From: Prevotella sp. P2-180
GTDB lineage: Bacteria > Bacteroidota > Bacteroidia > Bacteroidales > Bacteroidaceae
DNA: 40,580 nt
Direction: 5' to 3'
NCBI RefSeq assembly: GCF_002251435.1
Contig: NZ_NPJI01000025.1
Coordinates: 1 to 40,580 of the forward strand
Of the stretch, positions 32,569 to 40,580 are shown piece after piece; the first letter of the stretch is position 1, and each line of letters opens with the position of its first letter. The position numbers were made by a program, and so were the translations under genes. Below the pieces are notes generated by a model. The model was given only the letters and a program-made list of their open reading frames with translations. It was not told the DNA's origin and ran no database searches.

Positions 32569-33606
32569 ATGGACAAAAACAAAGATATTGACCGGCTGCT
32601 TGACTTCGCCAATAACGAAGAGAACATCGACCTTCAAGAAGTGGAAAAACTAATTGGCAGTGAAGACGCAATGGAGGCTTGGCGGGAAATGGAAGACCTC
32701 GAGGAGGCTGCCAACAGAGCCATGGGGTCGCTGCCCGACATAGACAAGGAATGGGAGGCTCTTAAGACGAGAGTTGCCCCAAAGAAGCGCTTCATAATAT
32801 GGAAGGCAGTGGCAGTGGCTGCAGCGGTCGTTGCTATATTCATGGTTAGTCGTGTAGACTGGTCACAGAAGGAAACAACTCCCGAAGTGGCTGCACTCGA
32901 AGAAATAATAGACAAGAAAGAGGCTGCACAAGCAAAACGTGTTGAGACAACTACCTCTGCCACAATAGCCTCCATACACAAACAACGGGTGGATGTGCCT
33001 GCTGGAGAGACCCGCAACCTCATCCTGCCCGACGGCACTGAAGTATGTCTTAATGCCAAGTCGACCATTATCTATCCTGAAAGCTTCGGCAAAAAAGTAA
33101 GGAGAGTGGCACTTTATGGCGAGGCTTATTTCAAGGTAAAGAGAGACCCGGGACATCCATTCGTCATACACACACGAAACGTTGACACACGAGTGATCGG
33201 CACAGAATTTAATGTCAGGAGCTATGATGCCAACGATACCCATGTGACCCTTGTGAAAGGACTCGTGGAAGTGTCCACTATATATAATAGGGTGAACATT
33301 GAACCCAACCAGGACGCCAGCCTCGACGGAGGCAAACTGGTGGTGGCTGATGTTAATCCAAAGGACTATACCAGCTGGCGAGAAGGAGTGATGTATTTCG
33401 ATGACGCGTCATTACGCACGATACTCCAGCAACTCGGAGCCTGGTATGACATGAACATCGTGTGCAACGACCCACGACTGCTCGACCATCACTTCCATTT
33501 CATTTTCAGCAAAGACGATAGTTTAGAAGAAGCTGTAAACCTCCTGAATTCATCTTCCAACCTCTACATAAAGGTGGAAGGCAACAAAATACTCATAGAG
33601 AAATAA
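32569..33606 (+). CDS. FecR-family anti-sigma factor
   Basis: The 345-residue inner-membrane protein has a cytoplasmic sigma-binding part (about 1-72), a single membrane helix (about 75-95, AVAVAAAVVAIFMV), a periplasmic FecR domain (about 135-240, LILPDGTEVCLNAKSTIIYP, RRVALYGEAYFKVKRDPGHP, NVDTRVIGTEFNVRSY) and a DUF4974 domain (about 270-345, WREGVMYFDDASLRTILQQL). It should pass a signal from the STN domain of the neighbouring SusC to the sigma factor encoded 71 nt upstream. All expected parts are present. Confidence 0.93.
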   Translation: MDKNKDIDRLLDFANNEENIDLQEVEKLIGSEDAMEAWREMEDLEEAANRAMGSLPDIDKEWEALKTRVAPKKRFIIWKAVAVAAAVVAIFMVSRVDWSQKETTPEVAALEEIIDKKEAAQAKRVETTTSATIASIHKQRVDVPAGETRNLILPDGTEVCLNAKSTIIYPESFGKKVRRVALYGEAYFKVKRDPGHPFVIHTRNVDTRVIGTEFNVRSYDANDTHVTLVKGLVEVSTIYNRVNIEPNQDASLDGGKLVVADVNPKDYTSWREGVMYFDDASLRTILQQLGAWYDMNIVCNDPRLLDHHFHFIFSKDDSLEEAVNLLNSSSNLYIKVEGNKILIEK

Positions 33607-33609
33607 GCA

Positions 33610-33719
33610 GGTTATTACGATTTTATTTCATTTTCGGGGTGCCCGATTTCCGTTTCATGCGTCATGATTAGTGAAAGAGACGAGAAATCGGGCATTATCT
33701 GTGTCCCATAGTAATAACC
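33610..33719. promoter_or_regulatory. Nested inverted repeats between fecR and susC
   Basis: An outer stem GGTTATTAC / GTAATAACC (33610-33618 with 33711-33719) encloses an inner perfect 10-bp stem GCCCGATTTC / GAAATCGGGC (33641-33650 with 33684-33693). The structure fills nearly all of the 131-bp gap. It may be an attenuator or RNA-processing element, or may contain the ECF-dependent susC promoter. Confidence 0.6.
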
Positions 33720-33737
33720 AAATAAATCTGAAGAATA

Positions 33738-36700
33738 ATGAGCAAAAAGAAAATCCTCATCTGCTTATTCTTTGTCATGTTGCTGCCTGCGTCTTATCAT
33801 TATGGCGCATATGCCCAAAACAATATGGTAAAGTATGAAAAAGCAACTAACGGAAAACCGCTCACCGACGTTTTGAAACAACTGGAAGACCGGTTTACAA
33901 AAAAAATCATTTTCTCATATGAAGAACTGAAAAACTACAAGGTGAAGGCCGACATAAAGGCTGGCTCAGTGGAAGAAGCACTCAGACAGGCTCTTGGCGG
34001 ACTGCCCGTAAGCTACGAAGTGAAAGGAAAATACATCACGGTGAAGGCTAACCGACAAAAGGCCGCCACCTCCAGCTCAAGGCCAGCCAACACGGTGAGA
34101 GTGGGGGGAAGAGGGGTTGACGAACGGGGCGATGGCATTCCCGCCGCTACAATAAAACTCGACAGCGATGGAAACGTGGGCACTTTGACAAACATGAGCG
34201 GACACTTTGCGATTAACTTAGAGAAGGGAAGGGGAGAAACACTCATCATCTCGTTTCTCGGAATGCAGGAAGAGTCTTACTATGTGAACGGACGAAAGGA
34301 CATGAGCGACATAACCATCGTGATGAAGGAAGACAGAAAAGCCCTCGACGAGGTGGTGGTCATCGGCTACGGAACGGCAAAGGCCAAAGACCTGACAGGC
34401 TCGGTGGCCCGACTTTCTGAAAAGGAAATCGAAACGGCTCCGATGACTTCAAACATTGCCGGAATGTTGCAGGGACGCGCGGCGGGTGTCAACGTCATGA
34501 TTGCCAATGCTTCACCTACATCGCCAGTGTCGGTGGTAATACGCGGACAGTCGTCCATCTCGGGCGACGGACAGCCTCTGTGGGTAATTGATGGTGTGCC
34601 GCAATACTCGTCGGGAATATCGGGCGATGTGAGCAACACACTCTATAACCTCAATCTCAACGACGTGCAGAGCATCGATATCCTAAAGGATGCGTCAGCC
34701 ACAGCCATTTATGGTTCGCGTGCAGCCAACGGCGTTGTCATCGTCACTACAAAATCGGGAGCTGAAGGTATGAAGCCCGTAGTGGAATTTAATGCACGCT
34801 ATGGATGGCAGTATATCGACGCCAACAAGATGAGAACACTCACCCCCGAGCAATATCAGGCATACTCAAAGCGTGCCAACTTGCTTGAAGCCTTCCGCAA
34901 CGGGTCGCTCACGTATTTCAACAAGAAATACATGGACAACACAAAATTCAACTTGATAGGAACAAGCCAATGGGACATGAGCGACATAGACGATATCTGG
35001 CTTCCAAACGCATACTACGATGGACACGACGACTACTGGGATATGATGACACAGAACGCCGCAGTACAGGACTACAGTGCATCGATACGCGGAGGAGCGT
35101 CTAAAACCTCATACTATGCCTCCATCAGCTATCGCGACCAAGATGGTATAGTGAAGGGCAGCAACTCACGCACTGTAGGAGCACGCTTTAACTTTGAGTC
35201 GCTCGTGTCCGACAAACTGAAATTCGGAATGAATATGGACGCCTCGTCACGCAACGCCAGCAACAAGGACGCAATGATAGGCAAGATCATTGGAATGCGC
35301 CCCGACTATCCGGCATACAATGAAGACGGAACCATCAACACCATAGACATGTATGTGAAGAATCCTCTCGTCGAACTGCTTGACAAAAACGAGAGCGTGT
35401 CGAGAAACATCAATGCTGCCGGATTCCTGGAATATAACTTCTACAAGTTCCTCAAATTCCGCTCAACACTCAACGCACAGTACCAGAATGTGAAATACGA
35501 CCAGTTCACACGTGCCTACTATGAGGGCAGCACCAACTCTGGCACGCAGAAAGACTCACAGAGCTACACCATAGTTTGGGACAACCTGCTTACCTTCTAC
35601 AAGACCATGGGACTACATGACGTGACCGCCATGCTCGGCCATTCCGTCGAACGCACATCATACGACTATATGGAAGCCAATGGCAGCAACTACCCTGACG
35701 ACGACATTCTCGTCAACCTTGGTAGCGCAGCCACTCGTGGAGCCATAAACAGCAACAAGCAGTCGTCGTCGCTCGTGTCGCTTTTTGCAAGGGTACAGTA
35801 CAAGTTCAACAACCGATACCTGTTTACCGGAACGTTTCGTACCGATGGTTCCTCACGATTTGGAAAAGACCATCGCTGGGGCTATTTCCCGTCGGGAGCC
35901 GTGGCATGGATTATGACTGAGGAAGACTTCATGAGGTCGGTGAAAGACGTAGTGAGCTACCTTAAGCTGCGCTTCTCATATGGCCTTACTGGTTCGCAAA
36001 ACCTTGGTTACTACAGTTTTACAGGATATATGGGCTCAAACCGATATAATGGGCAGCCAGGCATGTTCCCCTCGTCGCTTGGCAACAACACGCTGCAGTG
36101 GGAGTCGCAGGCACAGACCGACATTGCAGTAGACTACGGTTTCTTCGACGACCGCATCCGCGGCTCGCTCGGCTGGTATCGCAAATATGTCGACAATCTC
36201 ATCAGCAACAAACCAGTGCCAGTGTCTTCAGGCTTCTCTTCCACAAGCCAGAACATCGGAGCCATAAGCAACACTGGCGTGGAGTTTGACATCACGGCAG
36301 AAATCATCCGCCAGCGCGACCTGAAATGGGAAATAAACTTCAACACTGCACACAACCGTGGCAAACTGGAAAAACTAAACGGAGTAGACACCTTCCTCGG
36401 CGGAACAGGCACATACACCTACAAGCTTGAAGAAGGCGGAAAACTCGGCACTTTCTGGGGATATGTAGACGCAGGACGCTTCTACGACAACGACGAAGAG
36501 GTATGGGCCCTGAAACCCATAGACCCTGCCACCGGCAAGGCTGCAAACTACTATCGTGCCAGCTCATTTGCCGAGGGAGCAGGAGACATCTACATCGTTG
36601 ACCTTGATGGCGACGGAAAAATCACAACCGACGACCGCACCATCATCGGCGACAGCAATCCCGACTTCTTCGGTGGCTTCGGATCTACACTCTACTGGAA

Positions 36701-37169
36701 AGGCCTCATGGTCAACCTTTCTTTCAGCTATGCCCTTGGAGGAGTGCGCTACTGGGCCCGTGAAGCCTCGACCTTCGGCGGAACCAACTCCTACAACTCA
36801 CTCGATATCGTGATGGACAGCTGGACGATGAAAGGACCAGAAGCATTATATCCCGTAGTGACTCACTACGGCATGGGACAAAACGGAGTGTTCACAAACC
36901 GATGGCTGCACGACGCCTCATATCTCAGGCTCAGCTCTCTCAACCTGTCATACAAGCTGCCGACAGAATGGTTCCGCAAGTCGGTGATAAAAGGTATCGC
37001 ACTGACATTCCAAGCCACCAACCTCTTCACTGTCACGAAATATCCAGGCATGGACCCACAGGGAAACTTCTCCACGTCCACCAGCGCCCTCTACGGATTC
37101 GGTACCGACAACAGTACCTATCCATCGGCAAGGACCTATAACTTCGGACTGCGTTTCACAATAAAATAA
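33738..37169 (+). CDS. SusC/RagA-family TonB-dependent transporter with N-terminal STN signalling domain
   Basis: The 1143-residue outer-membrane protein has a signal peptide (1-26, ending GAYA), an STN domain (about 33-104, PLTDVLKQLEDRFTKKIIFS), a carboxypeptidase-regulatory-like domain (about 120-198), the SusC motif LDEVVVIGYGTAK at about 203-215, a TonB plug (VVIRGQSSISGDGQPLWVID, SIDILKDASATAIYGSRAAN) and a barrel ending YNFGLRFTIK. STN domains contact FecR, which fits the sigma/FecR genes in front. The susD partner starts 12 nt downstream. No degrading enzyme is present, so the ligand cannot be guessed. Confidence 0.94.
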   Translation: MSKKKILICLFFVMLLPASYHYGAYAQNNMVKYEKATNGKPLTDVLKQLEDRFTKKIIFSYEELKNYKVKADIKAGSVEEALRQALGGLPVSYEVKGKYITVKANRQKAATSSSRPANTVRVGGRGVDERGDGIPAATIKLDSDGNVGTLTNMSGHFAINLEKGRGETLIISFLGMQEESYYVNGRKDMSDITIVMKEDRKALDEVVVIGYGTAKAKDLTGSVARLSEKEIETAPMTSNIAGMLQGRAAGVNVMIANASPTSPVSVVIRGQSSISGDGQPLWVIDGVPQYSSGISGDVSNTLYNLNLNDVQSIDILKDASATAIYGSRAANGVVIVTTKSGAEGMKPVVEFNARYGWQYIDANKMRTLTPEQYQAYSKRANLLEAFRNGSLTYFNKKYMDNTKFNLIGTSQWDMSDIDDIWLPNAYYDGHDDYWDMMTQNAAVQDYSASIRGGASKTSYYASISYRDQDGIVKGSNSRTVGARFNFESLVSDKLKFGMNMDASSRNASNKDAMIGKIIGMRPDYPAYNEDGTINTIDMYVKNPLVELLDKNESVSRNINAAGFLEYNFYKFLKFRSTLNAQYQNVKYDQFTRAYYEGSTNSGTQKDSQSYTIVWDNLLTFYKTMGLHDVTAMLGHSVERTSYDYMEANGSNYPDDDILVNLGSAATRGAINSNKQSSSLVSLFARVQYKFNNRYLFTGTFRTDGSSRFGKDHRWGYFPSGAVAWIMTEEDFMRSVKDVVSYLKLRFSYGLTGSQNLGYYSFTGYMGSNRYNGQPGMFPSSLGNNTLQWESQAQTDIAVDYGFFDDRIRGSLGWYRKYVDNLISNKPVPVSSGFSSTSQNIGAISNTGVEFDITAEIIRQRDLKWEINFNTAHNRGKLEKLNGVDTFLGGTGTYTYKLEEGGKLGTFWGYVDAGRFYDNDEEVWALKPIDPATGKAANYYRASSFAEGAGDIYIVDLDGDGKITTDDRTIIGDSNPDFFGGFGSTLYWKGLMVNLSFSYALGGVRYWAREASTFGGTNSYNSLDIVMDSWTMKGPEALYPVVTHYGMGQNGVFTNRWLHDASYLRLSSLNLSYKLPTEWFRKSVIKGIALTFQATNLFTVTKYPGMDPQGNFSTSTSALYGFGTDNSTYPSARTYNFGLRFTIK

Positions 37170-37181
37170 AACAAAGACATT

Positions 37182-38633
37182 ATGAAAACGAGAATAATTG
37201 CAATGGCGCTACTTGCAACAGTAGCCTTCTCCTCATGCGACGACTTCCTCACCGAAACGCCAAAATATGCCTTAACCACCGACAATGCGGTCAGAGACTA
37301 CAACAGCGCTGACAACGCCGTGACAGGCATCTATGGCGAATACAAGAACTGCAGTTACCTGGGTGGCTACATCTATGCCAACCTCCACTGCATGGCAGGC
37401 ATGTGGAACTACAGCAGCATGATGTTCAACATGGGCTACACGCAAAGTGCCAACGATGGCATCATCAGCACCATCTGGCGACAGTTGTACAGTATTATAA
37501 ATGTAAGCAATTCGGCAATACAAGGCATAGAAAAACTCGACGAGACCGTTTTTGCCGAAGGAGTGAGCAAAAGCGAAATGTTGGGCGAGGCACGTTGCTT
37601 CCGTGGCTACCTCAACCTTCAGTTGCTATGGCTCTTCGCACGATGGTTTGACAAACCAGACTCGCCTTATGGCATAATTTACCGCGACCAAGTGGCTGAA
37701 CTCTCCAACCTGCAGGTGGGACGCATCAGCGTGGGCGAGAGCTACGAAAAAATACTCGACGACTTGAAGTATGCAGAACAAAACGCACCAGAATACTCAA
37801 CCGCATTGAGAATGAACCGACAGTTTGCAAAGGCCATGCACGCAAAACTGCTGCTCGTGCGCGGATGGGATGGCGACTATGCAGAAGCACTGAAACTCGT
37901 AAATGAACTGCTTGCCGACAAGTCGTCAAAATGGAAAATGGAGACCGACCTCTCGAAACTATATGAAAACGGATGGAACTCTGCCGAAAACTCCTTCTCG
38001 CGATTCCTGGGCGACCAAACTGGAAGCTATAACGGTATTTCGGGATATGAATATGTTTATTCCGCAGGACTCTTTTACTATCCTGAGTTTACCGACCAAA
38101 TACAGGAATGGCTCAACAACGATGCGCGTCACGACGTCATCTTCGGCACAGCCCGCTCGCCAGAGACTTGGGACACTACCAAGAAGGAGAACATACTTAC
38201 GAAGCTGTACCACAGAGGACGAGTGGACGGGAAAAACGACATGTATGCCACATATCCTATGCGATATGCCGAACTATACCTGATGAAGGCAGAACTGCTT
38301 GCCCGCACCAATCCTTCCGACATTCAGGGGGCTCTCGCTCCAATTAATGAGATGCGGGCAAAATACTCAAATCCGATTATGGAACCTCTGTCTGGCATCA
38401 ATACCCATGCCGAACTCATGGACGCACTGTTCAAGGAGTATGTGGTTACACTGTTTCTTGAAAACGAGACTCCATGGTTCGCCTCCATACGTTTCGAACA
38501 TGAAGGCAAGTTATGGATCAATATACTCAAGCCCGACGTAAACTTCAGTTCAAACCAGTATTGCTGGCCAATACCTGAAGAAGAAATAAAGGCCCATAAC
38601 GACCCGATAGAACAAAACCCGGGACTGGAGTGA
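37182..38633 (+). CDS. SusD/RagB-family outer-membrane nutrient-binding lipoprotein
   Basis: The 483-residue lipoprotein has its lipid-attachment Cys19 in AFSSCDDFLTETPKYALTTD. The SusD family pattern follows: NAVTGIYGEYKNC, then GEARCFRGYLNLQLLWLFAR at about 140-160, and the C-terminal RYAELYLMKAELLARTNPSD with YVVTLFLENETPWFASIRFE. It ends WPIPEEEIKAHNDPIEQNPG, a typical SusD ending. It should form a lidded transporter with the SusC encoded upstream. It is shorter than the SusD at 6959. Confidence 0.93.
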   Translation: MKTRIIAMALLATVAFSSCDDFLTETPKYALTTDNAVRDYNSADNAVTGIYGEYKNCSYLGGYIYANLHCMAGMWNYSSMMFNMGYTQSANDGIISTIWRQLYSIINVSNSAIQGIEKLDETVFAEGVSKSEMLGEARCFRGYLNLQLLWLFARWFDKPDSPYGIIYRDQVAELSNLQVGRISVGESYEKILDDLKYAEQNAPEYSTALRMNRQFAKAMHAKLLLVRGWDGDYAEALKLVNELLADKSSKWKMETDLSKLYENGWNSAENSFSRFLGDQTGSYNGISGYEYVYSAGLFYYPEFTDQIQEWLNNDARHDVIFGTARSPETWDTTKKENILTKLYHRGRVDGKNDMYATYPMRYAELYLMKAELLARTNPSDIQGALAPINEMRAKYSNPIMEPLSGINTHAELMDALFKEYVVTLFLENETPWFASIRFEHEGKLWINILKPDVNFSSNQYCWPIPEEEIKAHNDPIEQNPGLE

Positions 38634-38672
38634 TTTTTTTTGATTTGGTGATTTATGATTAATGATTGTAAT

Positions 38673-39491
38673 ATGAAAAGAATATTTTATAGCTTAATGA
38701 TTGGACTCGGCTCACTGTTCGCCTCGTGCAGCGACGAACTCGACCTCGTCATACCACATGCCACAAACATCACCTTCTCAGAACTTGAGATTTCGGAACG
38801 TTTCTCACATGTCATTCCTGAAGGAGGGTTTACCGTGGCGGGAATGAAATTCAACACCGTGAAGACGGGAAACCAACTGGCGGCGGGCTTTTGTTATAGC
38901 AACCGCTCCAACCGCTCGTTTGTATGGAACAACGACGAGGTGTCGTTGGACTCCCTGCGCTACAGCGTATGGTCATCGAAACCAAACACCACCGGAACCT
39001 ATCTCGTGTGCCACGCCGTAGGCCAAGACGCTTACTTCACTCTCGAAACACCGAAAAAACTCGACTACGTGCTCGTGGCTCACAGCACATGGTCGTATCT
39101 CGCCACCTACTACGGCGATTCCTATGGCACTCCGGAATATCCCATGGCAAACCCTAATGTTCCAAGCAAACCGAAGGGAGTGTGGTACTCTTACGTGGAA
39201 GGTGGAGTGAAATATTTCAAGGCGGGTGACTACTTCTCTGTCACGGCAACAGGATTCCTCGGAGGACAGCAAACTGGTGCCGTTACCTTCGATCTCGTCT
39301 GCATGAGAGGTCATAATACCGAAAACCCGTCGTGGAACTACTTCGTCACCGACTGGCGCAAGATGGAACTCTCTGCTCTCGGCACTGTAGACAAAGTGGT
39401 CTTTACCCTCGACTCTTCAGACAAGGACGACAACGGCCGCATGCGTACTCCGGCTTGGTTCTGTCTCGACGGATTTCAATTTGCGGAATAA
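38673..39491 (+). CDS. DUF4465-domain surface lipoprotein
   Basis: I chose the ATG at 38673 (272 residues) because it gives a clean lipoprotein signal with Cys19 in LFASCSDELDL; an upstream ATG at 38655 adds six residues. The C-terminal half fits DUF4465: DYFSVTATGFLGGQQTGAV, WRKMELSALGTVDKVVFTLD and SSDKDDNGRMRTPAWFCLDG. The family is found at Bacteroidetes TonB-receptor loci; I infer a surface ligand-binding role, not shown by sequence. It is the last gene of the sigma-controlled locus, 39 nt after susD and before a strong terminator. Confidence 0.8.
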   Translation: MKRIFYSLMIGLGSLFASCSDELDLVIPHATNITFSELEISERFSHVIPEGGFTVAGMKFNTVKTGNQLAAGFCYSNRSNRSFVWNNDEVSLDSLRYSVWSSKPNTTGTYLVCHAVGQDAYFTLETPKKLDYVLVAHSTWSYLATYYGDSYGTPEYPMANPNVPSKPKGVWYSYVEGGVKYFKAGDYFSVTATGFLGGQQTGAVTFDLVCMRGHNTENPSWNYFVTDWRKMELSALGTVDKVVFTLDSSDKDDNGRMRTPAWFCLDGFQFAE

Positions 39492-39536
39492 TATTCTGAC
39501 ACCATGAAAATCACAATTCTTTTTCTTTAACCTGTT

Positions 39537-39579
39537 GGTGGCATTTCCTACTGCAAAGGAAATGCCACCTCTTTTTTTT
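39537..39579 (+). terminator. Rho-independent terminator of the sigma-fecR-susCD-DUF4465 locus
   Basis: The perfect 12-bp stem GGTGGCATTTCC / GGAAATGCCACC with a 9-nt loop is followed by a T-rich run. Confidence 0.9.
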
Positions 39580-39614
39580 ATTCTTTAGAAAAACCTTTAG
39601 ATTAACTAAAACTA

Positions 39615-40460
39615 CTATCTCGACGTGCGGATAGTGAATTCCTTTATCTGTGAGGTGATGTCATTCTGACCCTGACGTACGGCAACACGAATGACAGCGG
39701 TGCCGTCCTTCAGTTTCTTGTCGCCACGCACTGTGGCGGTATATCTCACGCCCTTGCCCGGCATAATGCTTTCCACAAGAATGCTGGGAGAGATGTGGAT
39801 GTGCTTGTTTCCCGAAGTCTCTACCACTGTGGGCAGGACACCATAAATCACGGCAGAAGAGTTGTTCATAATCTCAAACGTTACCTTCGCCTCCTCGTTG
39901 GCATGGAGCACGCCATCGCCATTATAGTCGACAAAGCTTGCCTTCCTTATCTCCACATCTTCATTATAGTTCAGCTTGCAGCCAGGCATGAGCTTGGAGA
40001 GCTGGCCTACCGACACCGACTGCGGAGTATAGGTCTTGGGCTCGATGGTGGAGTAGGAGTTGTTGTGATTGTCTTCCTTCTCAAACACTATGCGGTCGTC
40101 GCCACTGTTTGTCGGGTCGAAACCGCTATCGGCGTTTTCTTCGTAATGGCGTATTGCCTCGTTGTCATTGCGTCGGTTTCGTTCGTACTGCCACTGCTGG
40201 CGCTCCTGATATTCGCGGTATTTTTCTTGTTCAGCCCTGTCGGAAGCCGACCCTATGGCCGCTCCTACCACAGCACCTGTGGCCATGCCAACAATTGTTC
40301 CAACGTCGCTGCCACGCGGACCGTTTGAAATGCCGCCAATGGCGGAACCAAGTATTGCGCCAAGATAAGCGCCAGTGCCGGCTCCCTGCGAAGCCATAGT
40401 GTTGTCGCAACTCGCCAAAATGAGTGTCGAGGATAAAAGAATTGCCAAAAACTTTTTCAT
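39615..40460 (-). CDS. Glycine-zipper lipoprotein
   Basis: I chose the ATG at 40460 (281 residues); the in-frame ATG at 40514 lies upstream of the predicted promoter and would bury the signal sequence. The protein starts MKKFLAILLSSTLILASC with lipid-attachment Cys18, then a glycine-zipper region at about 27-75 (GTGAYLGAILGSAIGG, GTIVGMATGAVVGAAIGSAS) that can form membrane-inserting helices. A charged Gln/Arg/Glu-rich helix follows (about 76-105). The C-terminal part (about 150-281) is beta-rich, with an EF-hand-like VDYNGDGVLHANEE and a CARDB-like domain. It is an envelope protein of unknown role. Confidence 0.75.
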   Translation of the reverse strand: MKKFLAILLSSTLILASCDNTMASQGAGTGAYLGAILGSAIGGISNGPRGSDVGTIVGMATGAVVGAAIGSASDRAEQEKYREYQERQQWQYERNRRNDNEAIRHYEENADSGFDPTNSGDDRIVFEKEDNHNNSYSTIEPKTYTPQSVSVGQLSKLMPGCKLNYNEDVEIRKASFVDYNGDGVLHANEEAKVTFEIMNNSSAVIYGVLPTVVETSGNKHIHISPSILVESIMPGKGVRYTATVRGDKKLKDGTAVIRVAVRQGQNDITSQIKEFTIRTSR

Positions 40461-40484
40461 ATCTACAGGTTTTGAATTACACGG

Positions 40485-40514
40485 CAAAATTACAATAAGT
40501 TTTTTATTTCGCAA
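40485..40514 (-). promoter_or_regulatory. Promoter of the glycine-zipper lipoprotein gene
   Basis: On the minus strand TTG (40514-40512), a 19-nt spacer and TAATTTTG (40492-40485). This placement supports the start codon at 40460. Confidence 0.65.
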
Positions 40515-40580
40515 AACAAAATCGATATTTTCCTGATTAACTATTATTTTATTATAGTATTTTATTCCTATTTATTACTT

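Noticed and set aside
40461..40514. Upstream start of the glycine-zipper lipoprotein
   Set aside because: It overlaps the predicted promoter and adds 18 residues ahead of a good lipoprotein signal.

Overview
The window comes from a Bacteroidales genome, most likely Prevotella or a close relative. The evidence is two SusC/SusD pairs, ECF sigma/FecR regulation, Bacteroidetes-specific families (DUF4831, DUF4476, DUF4465, GLUG-repeat surface protein) and many promoters of the Bacteroidetes type (TTG, about 19-21 nt, TAnnTTTG) just upstream of genes. No rRNA, tRNA, CRISPR array or transposase gene was seen.

Left part (1-15.3 kb). Housekeeping genes come first: nnr with a DUF4831 gene on the minus strand, then hpt and adk on the plus strand. 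A small polysaccharide-utilisation-like locus on the minus strand follows: SusC, SusD and a GH2 glycosidase that has its own promoter. A lone ECF sigma gene is divergent from SusC. gdhA and an RlpA-like protein follow.

Middle part (15.3-27.5 kb). This is a mosaic of intact accessory genes and broken ones. It holds two paralogous SO_0444/ArsP-type metal permeases, one fused to an HMA domain and one followed by a Fur/Zur-type repressor, plus a DUF3843-like gene, a DUF4476 gene, an AAA-ATPase-like/PD-(D/E)XK gene and a glutamate synthase small-subunit-like gene. Around them lie at least eight gene fragments: HMA tail, ATPase head, AAA-nuclease tail, GH88 tail, MFS tail, FecR tail, PKD-like lipoprotein middle and TlpA tail. 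Two adjacent segments, 15.5-17.8 kb and 19.85-21.8 kb, share one design. Each lies between an intact minus-strand gene on its right and a short extra copy of that gene's 3' end on its left.

Right part (27.9-40.5 kb). A 1168-residue GLUG-repeat surface protein is preceded by a possible 61-codon leader ORF and followed by a 42-residue peptide gene, with a perfect 22-bp inverted repeat beyond it. Then comes a complete sigma-regulated uptake locus: ECF sigma, FecR anti-sigma, SusC with an STN signalling domain, SusD, a DUF4465 lipoprotein and a strong terminator. A glycine-zipper lipoprotein gene closes the window.

The features most worth following up are the two modules flanked by 3'-end duplications, the short peptide and leader ORFs flanking the GLUG gene, and the fragment cluster at 26.05-27.46 kb. 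All function calls rest on motif recognition alone; no database search was run.
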